64,000 nucleotides of DNA from the NCBI RefSeq assembly GCF_000373105.1, contig NZ_KB890419.1, forward strand, positions 1-64,000, given 5' to 3'. Numbering within the stretch: the first letter of the stretch is position 1; the number at the start of each line of letters is the position of its first letter. A model generated the notes under the pieces. The model saw nothing but the letters and a program-made list of their open reading frames with translations. It was not told where the DNA came from and did not search any database. The translations under genes and the position numbers were made by a program. The DNA is from Neolewinella persica DSM 23188 (lineage in GTDB: Bacteria; Bacteroidota; Bacteroidia; Chitinophagales; Saprospiraceae). This document shows positions 1 to 7,933 of this stretch, one piece after another.

Positions 1-1
1 T

Positions 2-247
2 GAGCTCAAATACATACAGCCGGGCAAACCTTCCCAGAATGGTTTAATGGAACGACTTAACAAGACCTTACGCGTTGAATGCCTTGATCTGAACTGGTTC
101 CAATCTCTAGTGGAACTGAACGAGCGCATACAAGAATGGTCGGTAGTTTACAATCAGGTACGGCCACACAGCAGCATTGGATACAAATCACCCGTAAATC
201 ACGAGAAATCAAAACAGAATTTCTACTTTAGAGTGGTAGCGGCCTAG
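2..247 (+). CDS. IS3-family transposase OrfB, C-terminal part (5' end outside window)
   Basis: The reading frame is open from the first bases of the window and ends in TAG at 245-247, giving 81 residues. It contains SQNGLMERLNKTLR, the block that carries the last acidic residue of the DDE catalytic triad in IS3-type integrase cores, and then YNQVRPHSSIGYKSP, the usual C-terminal rve_3 signature. Such proteins cut and join element ends during copy-out-paste-in transposition. The N-terminal part, OrfA and the left end lie outside the window, so intactness cannot be judged. The next gene starts only 12 bp after the stop and I see no terminal inverted repeat there, so the right end may have been lost. 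The element marks the left part of a mobile island. Confidence 0.85.
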   Translation, partial: ELKYIQPGKPSQNGLMERLNKTLRVECLDLNWFQSLVELNERIQEWSVVYNQVRPHSSIGYKSPVNHEKSKQNFYFRVVAA

Positions 248-259
248 GGGAAGCGTACA

Positions 260-874
260 ATGGGATATTTCTCTAATAAGTTCAAAGTAAGCACGGCGGC
301 CATATCGGCCAATGGCAGGTACCGGGCTTTCGCCACCGGTACGCGGATCCTCAACGGCGGGCTCACCTTTGCCTTCGGCTTTATGTGGGGCGCGTACATC
401 ATCCCCACGGGGCACCCGACCTTGTCGGCAATTCTTGGCGGCATCGCCTTCGCGCTCATCTACGACGTGGCGGCCTTCGGTTGGGATGCTGCCGGGAAGC
501 GGAAAGGCATCAGCCCCGAGCAACGCCTGATTTCTGACAACATGGCCAGTTTCAGTATGTGGAGCAGCACGGCCATCAGTGCGGTGCAGCTGATCCTCAC
601 TACTCCCCTGGTCGACCTGTCTTCCATGCACGAGGGCATCGGTATGGCGGCGCTGGCGCTCACTACGCTCTTGTTGGCGGCGCACTTCGTCCAGGCCTTT
701 TCCTATGCAAAGCTTTCGCCAGAAGCCGTAAAGGCCCGCATCGATGCGGAACAACTGTCTACCCTGGAGGCCATGTACCGTGCCCAGCGCATCGAGCTCA
801 GCGAGAAGATCCAGGAGCGGGTGGCGGAGCGCATGGTCGAGAACATCGACCGCTTCGCCGAGCTGGAGACATAA
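260..874 (+). CDS. Multi-pass membrane protein of the mobile island, function unknown
   Basis: The product has 204 residues. Hydrophobic stretches near residues 30-50, 55-75, 100-120 and 133-155 suggest three or four membrane helices. They are followed by a charged, alpha-helical C-terminal tail rich in Glu, Arg and Ala (about residues 160-204) that probably lies in the cytoplasm and may form a coiled coil. I recognise no family. It starts 12 bp after the IS3 transposase stop and ends 18 bp before the next small gene, so the three could be transcribed together. Its high GC matches the phage-like genes at 5.5-7.7 kb rather than the AT-rich cargo between them. A mobile-element envelope or conjugation accessory protein is possible but not shown. 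Confidence 0.6.
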   Translation: MGYFSNKFKVSTAAISANGRYRAFATGTRILNGGLTFAFGFMWGAYIIPTGHPTLSAILGGIAFALIYDVAAFGWDAAGKRKGISPEQRLISDNMASFSMWSSTAISAVQLILTTPLVDLSSMHEGIGMAALALTTLLLAAHFVQAFSYAKLSPEAVKARIDAEQLSTLEAMYRAQRIELSEKIQERVAERMVENIDRFAELET

Positions 875-892
875 AAGGAATGGAAGCGACTG

Positions 893-1108
893 ATGACGGA
901 CATGGGCCATGCGCAAGATGTGGCGCGGCCGCAGGTGCAAGGAAAGGACAAGAAAGCAGGCCCCTCCACCCCGCCGCAAGACGCCATCATCGATGACGGC
1001 ACCATCACTGCCACCGTAGCCGAAAAGGACATCATCGACCTGGACGACGTCTTGACGGGAAACGCCCGTGCCGCCCAGGAGCAGAACCTGAATATGGCGG
1101 CGGGGTAA
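893..1108 (+). CDS. Small hydrophilic island protein carrying the dispersed repeat motif
   Basis: The product has 71 residues, is charged and of low complexity, and has no recognisable domain. A purine-rich AAGGAATGGAAG lies just upstream of the ATG. Codons near residue 11 (ARPQVQ) are written by a copy of the dispersed repeat found elsewhere between genes (922-940), so either the repeat inserted here or the frame arose over it. The frame ends at a GGGG run followed by TAA. The -1 frame continues directly into a Cys-rich zinc-ribbon-like segment (next entry), so the two may be one product made by frameshifting, or one gene broken by a frameshift. Confidence 0.4.
   Translation: MTDMGHAQDVARPQVQGKDKKAGPSTPPQDAIIDDGTITATVAEKDIIDLDDVLTGNARAAQEQNLNMAAG
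922..940 (+). repeat. Dispersed motif copy a, inside a small island gene
   Basis: The sequence GGCGCGGCCGCAGGTGCAA matches the consensus and is followed by GGAAAGG. It codes for ARPQVQ in the gene at 893, so it is one of two copies in coding sequence. Confidence 0.8.
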
Positions 1109-1242
1109 GCATCGAGGGCGAGCGCATTTGCCCTCACTGTAGCAAGGATATTTCCTACCGACTAGCCCGCGCAAAGTTCTGCAGCCCACGCTGCCAAAAG
1201 AACTTCAATGATTCGGTTAAGGTCCGATGGAAATGTGCCTGA
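1105..1242 (+). CDS. Zinc-ribbon-like ORF with no start codon of its own
   Basis: This is a 45-codon open stretch in the -1 frame relative to the gene ending at 1108. It encodes two Cys pairs, CPHC and CSPRC, about 20 residues apart, which looks like a four-Cys zinc knuckle or treble clef followed by a basic tail. No ATG, GTG or TTG lies upstream in this frame near the junction, so it is unlikely to be translated alone. The join falls on the GGGG run at 1102-1105, where a Gly tRNA could slip back by one base. It may be the C-terminal part of the gene starting at 893, or a fragment of a lost gene. Confidence 0.4.
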   Translation, partial: VSIEGERICPHCSKDISYRLARAKFCSPRCQKNFNDSVKVRWKCA

Positions 1243-1325
1243 CAATCAATCAACTAAAATTTTAATACCCGGTCATCGGCGGGCCATTCTTATGCCTGCT
1301 GGTGACCGACAAAACCATCTCACTG

Positions 1326-1601
1326 ATGAAAAAGAAGCAACAATCAAAAGAGGCTCAAGGACTCAACGTACGTACGTACTTTGCCGTAGTCGCCACCATC
1401 ATTCTACTGTTTTATTTGGGCCGGCAGGGCTATCAGGTGCAGCAGCCGGAGAATGATACCACTACTTTGGGGATGACGCCTGGGGCTGTTCGGGCTTTTT
1501 CTGAGGGGGCTACTGTTCTTCCGGTTGGTAGGGGTGAGGTGCCGGTGGGGGTGCTTAGGCTTAATGGGGAGACTTTTGTTGTTTATGGGGTGGGGGAGTG
1601 A
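1326..1601 (+). CDS. Small single-pass membrane protein, unknown function
   Basis: From the ATG at 1326 the product has 91 residues and begins MKKKQQSKEAQG. One strong membrane helix (TYFAVVATIILLFYL) lies near residues 17-31, and the rest is a short periplasmic or cytoplasmic tail. A GTG at 1302 in the same frame is an alternative start; I prefer 1326 because the Lys-rich start and single helix form a normal signal anchor. I recognise no family. It ends just before the AT-rich cargo block. It could be an island accessory protein, and it could also be spurious. Confidence 0.4.
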   Translation: MKKKQQSKEAQGLNVRTYFAVVATIILLFYLGRQGYQVQQPENDTTTLGMTPGAVRAFSEGATVLPVGRGEVPVGVLRLNGETFVVYGVGE

Positions 1602-1716
1602 AGAATCAGATAGGTCTTCTAAACCGTTGACTGTGTTTAGATTAAAATAAATTCAACTAATGTAAATTGTAGGATAAGGTTAATTAACCGCTAGCCATAT
1701 TACAAATGAATGCTAA

Positions 1717-2445
1717 CTATTGACAGACGGCAGAATCGTTAAATGGCAAGCCATTTTCTTCGCAATGTTTTTTGTACCAATCATACCATTCAGTATTGAT
1801 AAAGCATGCTTTAGTAAAATCATAGTTTACACAATATTCATTATGGCTGTCACAATATGGAGCAGGGACTTCGCAATAAGTTCCTGCTCTAGTTTTACCT
1901 AGGTTTTGTGCTTCGTGAAATCCTATAATTATTAACTTGGATCCTGAGGGAATAGAGCGGTGGCAAACGAACTCTTCAAATGCGGCTCCCCCTGCCCAAT
2001 AAGCCCTTGTCTTATATGGAGTGTTATCTAAGGCTCTCACTCGTTTGTTAGGCTCATCAGTTTCTGGTATATGAGGTGGTTGGTTCATCTGTGCACATGA
2101 TTGCGCACTTCCTACTCCTAGAACTTCAACAAAAAAGGTCTCATGGAAGTCACAAGATAACTTAGGCACAAAAAGTACCGCTAAAGAAAATACTATAAAT
2201 ACAAAGAGCAGAGTCGCAAATGCACCCGCAAGTATGTTGCGAATTTTTATACTGCTTTTGCTGAAAAAATTTTCAAACAAACCCACTAAGAATATTAAAA
2301 ACAACAGAACAATAAAAGTTAGAAATATTTGAGTTAGCGATGCATCGCCGCCAAAATCATTCTTGATTGCGACATATAATCCCGATATCGCCACTAAGAT
2401 TTGTATGATTCGGGCAATTGTAGAGTTCGTTTCTGTACCTTTCAT
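1717..2445 (-). CDS. AT-rich multi-pass membrane protein, unknown function
   Basis: The product has 242 residues. The N-terminal half has about three membrane helices (near residues 10-25, 33-55 and 70-112 in total). After these comes a Cys-rich soluble half with about 10 Cys residues, including the final CEENGLPFNDSAVC, which suggests disulfides in the periplasm. I recognise no family. It is the last gene of a minus-strand group (5022 to 1717) but is separated from the gene before it by 236 bp with no clear signal, so it may have its own promoter. Base composition is far more AT-rich than the flanking genes, which points to recent transfer. Confidence 0.6.
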   Translation of the reverse strand: MKGTETNSTIARIIQILVAISGLYVAIKNDFGGDASLTQIFLTFIVLLFLIFLVGLFENFFSKSSIKIRNILAGAFATLLFVFIVFSLAVLFVPKLSCDFHETFFVEVLGVGSAQSCAQMNQPPHIPETDEPNKRVRALDNTPYKTRAYWAGGAAFEEFVCHRSIPSGSKLIIIGFHEAQNLGKTRAGTYCEVPAPYCDSHNEYCVNYDFTKACFINTEWYDWYKKHCEENGLPFNDSAVCQ

Positions 2446-2681
2446 TTTAGATGTGGTTGATTTTATAAATCATTTTCTGTTATAAGATGGTTGAAAAGAG
2501 TATGTTTTTACAAACAAAATTGTATGGTTAACAACTTAATCGTTCTTTTTTTCAAGAATCTGTCTACAAAGGCTACGTATTTGTTTATCAGTTGGGTGGC
2601 GAAAATTGTACCCTTAGTCCTTCGATAGTTACACCTACATTGGCTATTAGAAATCAGGGTAGAATGAAGCTTCTTAAGCCC

Positions 2682-3362
2682 TTACGGTAGACGATAGCTA
2701 ATCAATTCATAATATTTATTATTGATAGGGTAGCTACTTATTTTAACGTATCCAGGGCGACCTTGATTTCCACCCAAAACAAGTATTCTGTTTTCGTTTT
2801 CAGGGTCAGGTCCTAAATAAAAGCCTACATGCCCCCCTGCAAGCTTTCCTGATTTATCAAATCTTTTAAACACGCAAATAGAACCTCTAACAGGATCTGT
2901 AGAAACGCCCCATTCACGCCAATCTAACGCCCATGCTGAATCTGTGCCTTCGTAACCTGATTTTTCCATACACCAGTTAACAAAACCCGAACACCACGGA
3001 GTTTCATCGGAATTCTCATTCATTATGTCCAGTGATAATTCACATGATCTTAAATAGTGTAATATTCTGTAGTTCTCGTACGGGTCAGGCAGTTCTGCTG
3101 TGTTTATTTCAGCAAAAGCAATCTTCAACCATAAAAAGTCATCTGCGTCAACTAAATCAATATCAGGAATGCCGACAAAGTATTTATATGAAGACCATCC
3201 CGACTGTCCATTGCTCCGTTGGACATTAACCCAATAGTATTCACGTGAAAAATTTAATACTTCAACTACTTCGCCTAGAATTAACGCACCTATTGGATCA
3301 GAATCTCTACTAGGCGTTGGGCGAAAATTTAACTTTTGCGTATTTACTATAAGCTGCTTCAT
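2682..3362 (-). CDS. SH3-like plus CHAP/TIGR02594-type amidase-like protein
   Basis: The product has 226 residues. Residues 1-65 look like a bacterial SH3 domain, a cell-wall binding fold. The second half matches the TIGR02594/CHAP pattern of NlpC/P60-like Cys peptidases: TPWCSGFVNWCMEKSG supplies the catalytic Cys, GGHVGFYLG the His, and GGNQGRPG the third polar residue. Family members cut peptidoglycan peptide or amide bonds; here that is inferred. I see no signal peptide, so export would need a partner, or the enzyme acts on invading or lysing cells. The gene lies 13 bp after its upstream neighbour in a tight operon of small envelope and coiled-coil proteins, which may localise or restrain it. 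Confidence 0.75.
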   Translation of the reverse strand: MKQLIVNTQKLNFRPTPSRDSDPIGALILGEVVEVLNFSREYYWVNVQRSNGQSGWSSYKYFVGIPDIDLVDADDFLWLKIAFAEINTAELPDPYENYRILHYLRSCELSLDIMNENSDETPWCSGFVNWCMEKSGYEGTDSAWALDWREWGVSTDPVRGSICVFKRFDKSGKLAGGHVGFYLGPDPENENRILVLGGNQGRPGYVKISSYPINNKYYELISYRLP

Positions 3363-3375
3363 TATTCGGGTTTGT

Positions 3376-3924
3376 TTAGTTAGTTATTAATAAGCCTACA
3401 AGGACTCCAACGGCTAGGCCGGTCCCCAGCATATCTATCTTTTTCCAAAACGAAGCCTTTCTCGACTTGTCAATTTGGCTTAATGATAAATCTAGAGACT
3501 TGTTAGCACTTGCTAGAGATCGCTGAGTTAAGTCAAGTGTGCTTTCTAGATTAGTAAGAGAAGCCTTCATTGATTCACTAGACTTATTGTATAGACGTGA
3601 CTGTTCAATAGATTTGGCCTCAAGAAGGCTAAAAAGAACGTCGTTCTCGTTTAATATTTTCTCGTACTTTAAGACTATATCGTCTAGGTTAGGAATATTT
3701 TTGTTATTCAAAGCACCTCTTATTTCTTCATAAAATTTATACCTAAGTCCATTAACCAAATAAATTCTATTTGCTTGAGAAAGAACAACCGTCCCTTTAC
3801 CAATCTCTATCGGAGAGGACATAAGCGTGTCATATTGAGGCCCAATTGTAATGGTGTCGTTGTAACTCTGACTAGCGAGGTCCAAGTTGACAAATAGAAG
3901 CAATGTAATTATGATGTATTTCAT
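3376..3924 (-). CDS. Exported coiled-coil protein with C-terminal membrane anchor
   Basis: The product has 182 residues. It has a short signal peptide (residues 1-18, ending near DLASQS), a small N-terminal domain, and a long helical, heptad-like stretch (about residues 85-155) rich in Leu, Ser and Asn that probably forms a coiled coil. A terminal hydrophobic helix, GLAVGVLVGLLI, near residues 167-180 would anchor it in the membrane. I recognise no family. It starts 15 bp after the upstream coiled-coil gene and ends 13 bp before the CHAP gene, so the three are very likely co-transcribed. A tethered coiled coil could act as a spacer or scaffold for the amidase, which is inference only. Confidence 0.6.
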   Translation of the reverse strand: MKYIIITLLLFVNLDLASQSYNDTITIGPQYDTLMSSPIEIGKGTVVLSQANRIYLVNGLRYKFYEEIRGALNNKNIPNLDDIVLKYEKILNENDVLFSLLEAKSIEQSRLYNKSSESMKASLTNLESTLDLTQRSLASANKSLDLSLSQIDKSRKASFWKKIDMLGTGLAVGVLVGLLITN

Positions 3925-3939
3925 ATTAAATTGTGTATT

Positions 3940-4308
3940 TTATTCAAATTGCTTAGACTTTTCTCTAAGATGACTTAATATTTCACTTAATCTTTTCATT
4001 TCTCCTCTTAAACGTTGTCTTTCATCCCAATCTTTTGGACTTTTAAGCTTCTTAACTAGGAGGATTGAATCAATAGATGCTTGCAGTGATTTGTTTTTAT
4101 GGTCATAGACTCCGATCGATTTTTTAAGCGAGATGATTTCTTCCTTTGCATTTTGCGTTAAGGTGCCTGCTGATTCCAATTCTGATTTAACATTCATTAA
4201 CCCAATTTTTGCTTCCTTAAGGTGAGAGTCAAATGTGAAAACCTTAAATAAGGTAATAGCCCCAATTATGAGCAACGAAATAAAGATTCCTGATTCTATC
4301 TTCTTCAT
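3940..4308 (-). CDS. Small membrane-anchored coiled-coil protein
   Basis: The product has 122 residues. An N-terminal signal anchor (GIFISLLIIGAITLFKVF, about residues 7-24) is followed by a strongly charged helical region with heptad-spaced Leu, Ile and Val to the end, so a coiled coil is likely on the far side of the membrane. There is no enzymatic motif. It lies second in the minus-strand operon, 30 bp after the NTF2-like membrane protein and 15 bp before another coiled-coil protein. Architecture and size are like small partner proteins that oligomerise with a neighbour. I recognise no named family. Confidence 0.55.
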   Translation of the reverse strand: MKKIESGIFISLLIIGAITLFKVFTFDSHLKEAKIGLMNVKSELESAGTLTQNAKEEIISLKKSIGVYDHKNKSLQASIDSILLVKKLKSPKDWDERQRLRGEMKRLSEILSHLREKSKQFE

Positions 4309-4338
4309 CTTTCCAATGCATTTTGTGTAAAAATATTA

Positions 4339-5022
4339 TTATCGATCAATTTGTTTTATATAATATATTTTTCCGGAAGGATTAACCCCAATTTCTTCAG
4401 ACACTTGTACTGTGTCCCTTGACTTTAACTTGTTACCTCTGGTTTCACTAACTTGTAGGAAATCGTAGAGAATAGCATGGTTTCCATCTGTTGTGTTCCT
4501 GGTATCTATTGAGTTAATGTCAATAGTAGTTTTTATTTTTCTTTCATTGTGATCTCTTATTAGGATGCTTTCTACTTTTGCGAACGTAGCCTTCTCATCC
4601 TCATAGAAGTTATGCATAGGGAAGGAGAATATTTTAGTCAATTCACGGTAGTCATTTGACCTTAAAATCCTGTGGTAATTAAGTAGTAGTTCTCTCGCTT
4701 TAACGTTAGTCATAGTACTAGAAGTAAACTCATTACATGAATCAACTGTAATCGGTTTCAACAATATCAAGATTACGAATATAACAAAAGGCCCACCTGC
4801 GGATATGATTTTCGAATTGTACTCAATGTTTCCAATAATGATTGCAGCAAAAGCTGCGCTAGCTAAAGCAAATAAAGCTGGATAAATGCCTGCGAGAGGC
4901 TCTCCTAGACATTCCTTGTTCAACGCGATTCCTAATAGGATTAGCAACAAAGCAAGCCCTGCCACAAATGAAATAAGTTTAGTCTTTGTCGCGTCCATAA
5001 ATTGAAAACATTTGCCACACAA
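4339..5022 (-). CDS. Membrane protein with a possible NTF2/SnoaL-like soluble domain
   Basis: The product has 227 residues and is the first gene of the cargo operon. Three hydrophobic helices occupy about residues 14-95. The soluble C-terminal part (about 105-227) begins with a LLNYHRILRSNDYRELTKIF segment and is followed by alternating strands, which resembles NTF2/SnoaL-like folds by eye; this is a weak assignment. An alternative start at residue 9 (MDATKTK) is possible. Low GC and lack of relatives among the neighbours suggest horizontal acquisition together with the CHAP protein. NTF2-like domains often bind small ligands or mediate partner contacts, but the ligand is unknown here. Confidence 0.5.
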   Translation of the reverse strand: MCGKCFQFMDATKTKLISFVAGLALLLILLGIALNKECLGEPLAGIYPALFALASAAFAAIIIGNIEYNSKIISAGGPFVIFVILILLKPITVDSCNEFTSSTMTNVKARELLLNYHRILRSNDYRELTKIFSFPMHNFYEDEKATFAKVESILIRDHNERKIKTTIDINSIDTRNTTDGNHAILYDFLQVSETRGNKLKSRDTVQVSEEIGVNPSGKIYYIKQIDR

Positions 5023-5539
5023 ACATTTGCTTAAAAAAGCTATGTGTAAAATAAAGATAATGAAATAGTAATACTATTTAAGAATATTAAATAACATTAT
5101 TTGTAATCGTCTCTATTTTAGACGATTCAAAATGCTTGAGTCAACTCCGTACAACGAAAATGTGCCATGCACAGTTCTATAATCCGGAGTTTGGTCGGAC
5201 ACGGAAAAAATGATATTTTAGAATTGATACTGGTGTTCTTCTATCCGAAACGCCCTGCGCATTGCGTGAATATTCAATATCCACACGACCCTAAAAAAGC
5301 CCCCCAGTTCGGCCGAACATGGGGGGCTTCATATATCGCTAGTGTACATAGCTCTCATTGCACAACGAAGATAGGGAAACGCAAGGACATAAACACAATA
5401 TGTTGCATGTACTTGCCCGTTGCGCCGTACGTATGTATATTTGTAGTAATATCCTTGAGCAAAATTGAGGCGTAATTGAGGCATTATTAAAGCGAAATTC
5501 AGGCAGCATTGCCACGTTACCTCATTGTAATTAGTCCCC
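5023..5539. other. Intergenic gap between divergent island genes
   Basis: No convincing gene lies here. The left half is AT-rich and must hold the promoter of the minus-strand cargo operon. A strong GC hairpin sits at 5297-5329. The right half precedes the plus-strand phage-like genes. An apparent 102-codon frame at 5167-5475 has no supporting signal. Confidence 0.5.
5297..5329. terminator. Strong symmetrical hairpin, likely bidirectional terminator
   Basis: A stem of AAGCCCCCCA paired with TGGGGGGCTT encloses a second palindrome, GTTCGGCCGAAC. A run of A residues precedes it on the plus strand, so the minus-strand transcript would end in U residues. It lies between the start of the AT-rich cargo operon and the plus-strand phage-like genes, and probably insulates them. 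Confidence 0.6.
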
Positions 5540-5833
5540 ATGTCTTCTTCTCCCAACCTGCCGCGCGCCGCGCGGCTTCCCCGCCTCGTCACCAAGTACG
5601 ATCTAATTACGTATTTCGGTGTCTCCTACAAAGTATTGTGGTCCCGTATCCTCACCGATGACCTGTTGGAAGGGTGGGGCTTCCCGTATGCGGGCCTGAA
5701 ACGGTCCCGTAGCCTTCCGCCGGGCCTCACGGCGCGCATTTACCGCCACTTCAACATCACCGACCTCGATGCGGACAACGCCCTGTCGGAGGAAAAAACC
5801 ACCGGTGGCCATCGCGCGCCGGAAGATTTTTGA
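5540..5833 (+). CDS. Small basic phage-like protein, possible HTH fold
   Basis: The product has 97 residues and is basic in the first two thirds. Residues about 18-45 (VTKYDLITYFGVSYKVLWSR) resemble a helix-turn-helix followed by a wing, of the kind seen in small excision or regulatory proteins. I recognise no exact family. It is GC-rich like the ParB-like and 141-codon genes that follow, and unlike the AT-rich cargo before it. A hairpin with GCACCC and GGGTGC arms (5852-5884) follows the stop and may end the transcript. Confidence 0.45.
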   Translation: MSSSPNLPRAARLPRLVTKYDLITYFGVSYKVLWSRILTDDLLEGWGFPYAGLKRSRSLPPGLTARIYRHFNITDLDADNALSEEKTTGGHRAPEDF

Positions 5834-5851
5834 TGCCCTAAAAAGTTTGTA

Positions 5852-5884
5852 GCACCCGGGTTATCCCTGGTTTTCCGGGGGTGC
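5852..5884 (+). terminator. Hairpin after the small phage-like gene
   Basis: The inverted arms GCACCC and GGGTGC lie about 20 bases apart, 19 bp after the stop codon at 5833. There is no clear T-run downstream, so this is a weak terminator call. Confidence 0.3.
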
Positions 5885-5942
5885 CCTTGTTGGCTGCCGG
5901 GTTGAATTCATTGCCTCATTATTGTGGAGCAATAGAATTCGG

Positions 5943-7196
5943 ATGGGTCAACTTCTGAAAATAGCCGCTGTCCTGGCCCTCGGGTGGAAACTCTTCGGAG
6001 ACCAGGTCAGCGGTGCTATTCTCGATGGTATCGAGTATAGGTTCTCTACGCTTCGGCAACGGAATTTCCGTACGAAGCTGGAGCAAGGGGAGTTGTACGG
6101 CTTACTCCGAATTGAATTGCTGTTCAAGCAGTCCTTGGGGCTGAACCTGTCGGCGCAGCGGCTCACATTGCAGCTCAGCTAACAGGGACAACACCTGGGG
6201 AAAGTATCGGTAAACGAACCGGTGCAGCTGCCGAATGCCACCACCATTCCTATTCCGGTAGATGTGGTTATCCGTGGCGGCGCTTTTCTCGACCGGCACG
6301 AGGCTTTCCGTCGGGCCTGCGCTGACGGGATGACGGCCGAAGGTCAGGGCTTTTGTGAGATACCGGCAAAGATTGTGGATGTCGACCTGGCCACCGCCAA
6401 AAAGATAGCGCTGGAAAGCAACACCCTGAGCACCAAGGAAACTGACTTGGAGCGAGCAGTCTTTTACCGGCGCCAGCGTTCAGGGGGCGCGGACGCGGGT
6501 GCAATGATGGCTTTAGCAAAGCGCCTGGAAGGCCGGAACGCAAATACCATTCTGGCATTCTCCTACCTGAATCCAGCCGGCCGTACCTGGGCCGCATTGC
6601 AAGCCCTGGAGAATGGCCAGGCCGACAGTAAGAACGTCCTTAAATCGATCGGCCGCTGGATCGGTAAAGCCCGAATCAAATACCCGCAGCTGACCAACAG
6701 TCACGAAGACGAGCTCTACACTTGGTTGGTACCGCAAAAGGGCTACGGCTCCGCCCGTGGCCAGGTGAACAGTGAAACGAAGTTTTCCGATCGGCTGGCC
6801 AGCATCATCAACCGCCGGACCACCTTCGGCCAGCTGGAGGAACGGCTGAACATTCAGGCGAACATTACCCGGAGCCCGGTCGAGCAGCAATACAACGCGC
6901 AACTCGAAGCGGCTAAACAAGAAGTTACCGATCGGGATAAAGAACTGAAGGAGAAGATCCGGATGCTGGCCAGCCGTGGCGCAACGGAGGCCGAAGTTTC
7001 CCGAATCACCGCACCGATCGAGGTAGCCCTGCGCCGGGCCCGCCTCCAGTACCAAAACCTGATCGCCAAAGGCGACCAGGTGAGGGAAGCCGCCCGTAAT
7101 GAAATATCGCTTTTTTCTGTAGGCAGTACGGCCCCTGCTTTTCCCTGGTTGGGAACTGCAGTTGTGGCGGGGCTCGTCTACGCTGCTACGAGATAG
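5943..7196 (+). pseudogene. LEA-like plus ParB/DdrB-like membrane protein gene split by an in-frame stop
   Basis: Two open stretches, 5943-6179 and 6183-7196, lie in the same frame and are separated only by TAA at 6180-6182. Read through, they give one 417-residue protein. It has an N-terminal hydrophobic segment, a region resembling an LEA-type beta fold (SLGLNLSAQRLTLQLS, then QGQHLGKVSV after the stop), then a part resembling phage ParB/DdrB-like domains (IPAKIVDVDLATAKKIALESN), a charged coiled coil and a C-terminal hydrophobic tail. A Tyr codon at the stop would restore the usual LEA pattern, so a point mutation is the simple explanation. Stop read-through or translation of the second part from a GTG near 6220 are alternatives. 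Domain calls are by eye. Confidence 0.6.
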
Positions 7197-7257
7197 GAGT
7201 TTTGACCCGCTCCGGATCCTATTGCGAATCATTTTTTCAACCCAAAATGTATTTCGC

Positions 7258-7683
7258 ATGAATATTTCCACCAACCGCCTGGGCTACGACGAAGTAGTCG
7301 ACACCCTGGCCGATTCCATCACCGTTTACCGCAAAATCTCGGAACCACTCCGGGACGGCTTCCAGTTTCCGGATCTGCTTTCCTTATATGATGCCTACCC
7401 GCACCTACGAGAGATGTACGACGACCGGCGCACTTTCGCCGCTCAGTTCATCGATCTGACTGCAGAGGAATCCATCGCCGTGTTGGATGAGCTGTCTGTC
7501 CGCACTGGTGTACCACGTGACCGGGTCGAGCAGGTCGCATTCCGCGCCTTCAGCGTGGCTGGACGCACTTACCGTCTTGTTCGCCACAACCTGGCTGAGA
7601 TCCAGGACATCCGGGAAGAGGCTAGTCTTATATTCCGTACTGAGCAGGGTGAGGGTGTTGGATTACTCAACGCTGCGGCTTAG
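7258..7683 (+). CDS. Phage-like hypothetical protein
   Basis: From the ATG at 7258 the product has 141 residues. It is acidic and helical, with repeated Leu/Arg patterning, and has no membrane segment or known motif. An upstream in-frame start at 7162 would overlap the previous gene by 35 bp and add an unlikely Arg-rich leader, so I chose 7258. It lies 61 bp after the ParB-like gene and shares its GC content, so the two probably belong to one phage or conjugative module. A hairpin at 7733-7759 follows. Confidence 0.55.
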   Translation: MNISTNRLGYDEVVDTLADSITVYRKISEPLRDGFQFPDLLSLYDAYPHLREMYDDRRTFAAQFIDLTAEESIAVLDELSVRTGVPRDRVEQVAFRAFSVAGRTYRLVRHNLAEIQDIREEASLIFRTEQGEGVGLLNAAA

Positions 7684-7732
7684 TCTACTTTCCTATACGC
7701 ATAGTTGTTATTTACGTTATGCGTTTGGGATG

Positions 7733-7759
7733 GCCGCTTCTCCCTTGTGGGGGAGCGGC
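7733..7759 (+). terminator. Rho-independent terminator after the phage-like module
   Basis: The arms GCCGCT and AGCGGC enclose CCC/GGG pairing and are followed by TGTTTT. It lies 50 bp after the stop at 7683 and separates the GC-rich module from the AT-rich HNH gene. Confidence 0.6.
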
Positions 7760-7933
7760 TGTTTTGGATTTGTTCAGGTGTCGATGAGCTATGGCTGAGC
7801 TTAGACTAAGGTGTTATTAACCCCTAAGCAACTTTCTTGTGGTTGCTGGCTGTTCCTATTTTGGTTGTACATATCTCCTTATGAAGAGATAGGGACCACT
7901 CTAACCGCTTTCGCTAAAATAAAAACAGCAATT

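Noticed and set aside
209-1189. Long minus-strand frame over the first island genes
   Set aside because: Arg/Gly-rich shadow frame with no motif; the plus-strand membrane protein explains the region better.
5167-5475. Plus-strand frame of 102 codons over the terminator hairpin
   Set aside because: It crosses a strong hairpin, has no start context, and has no recognisable domain.
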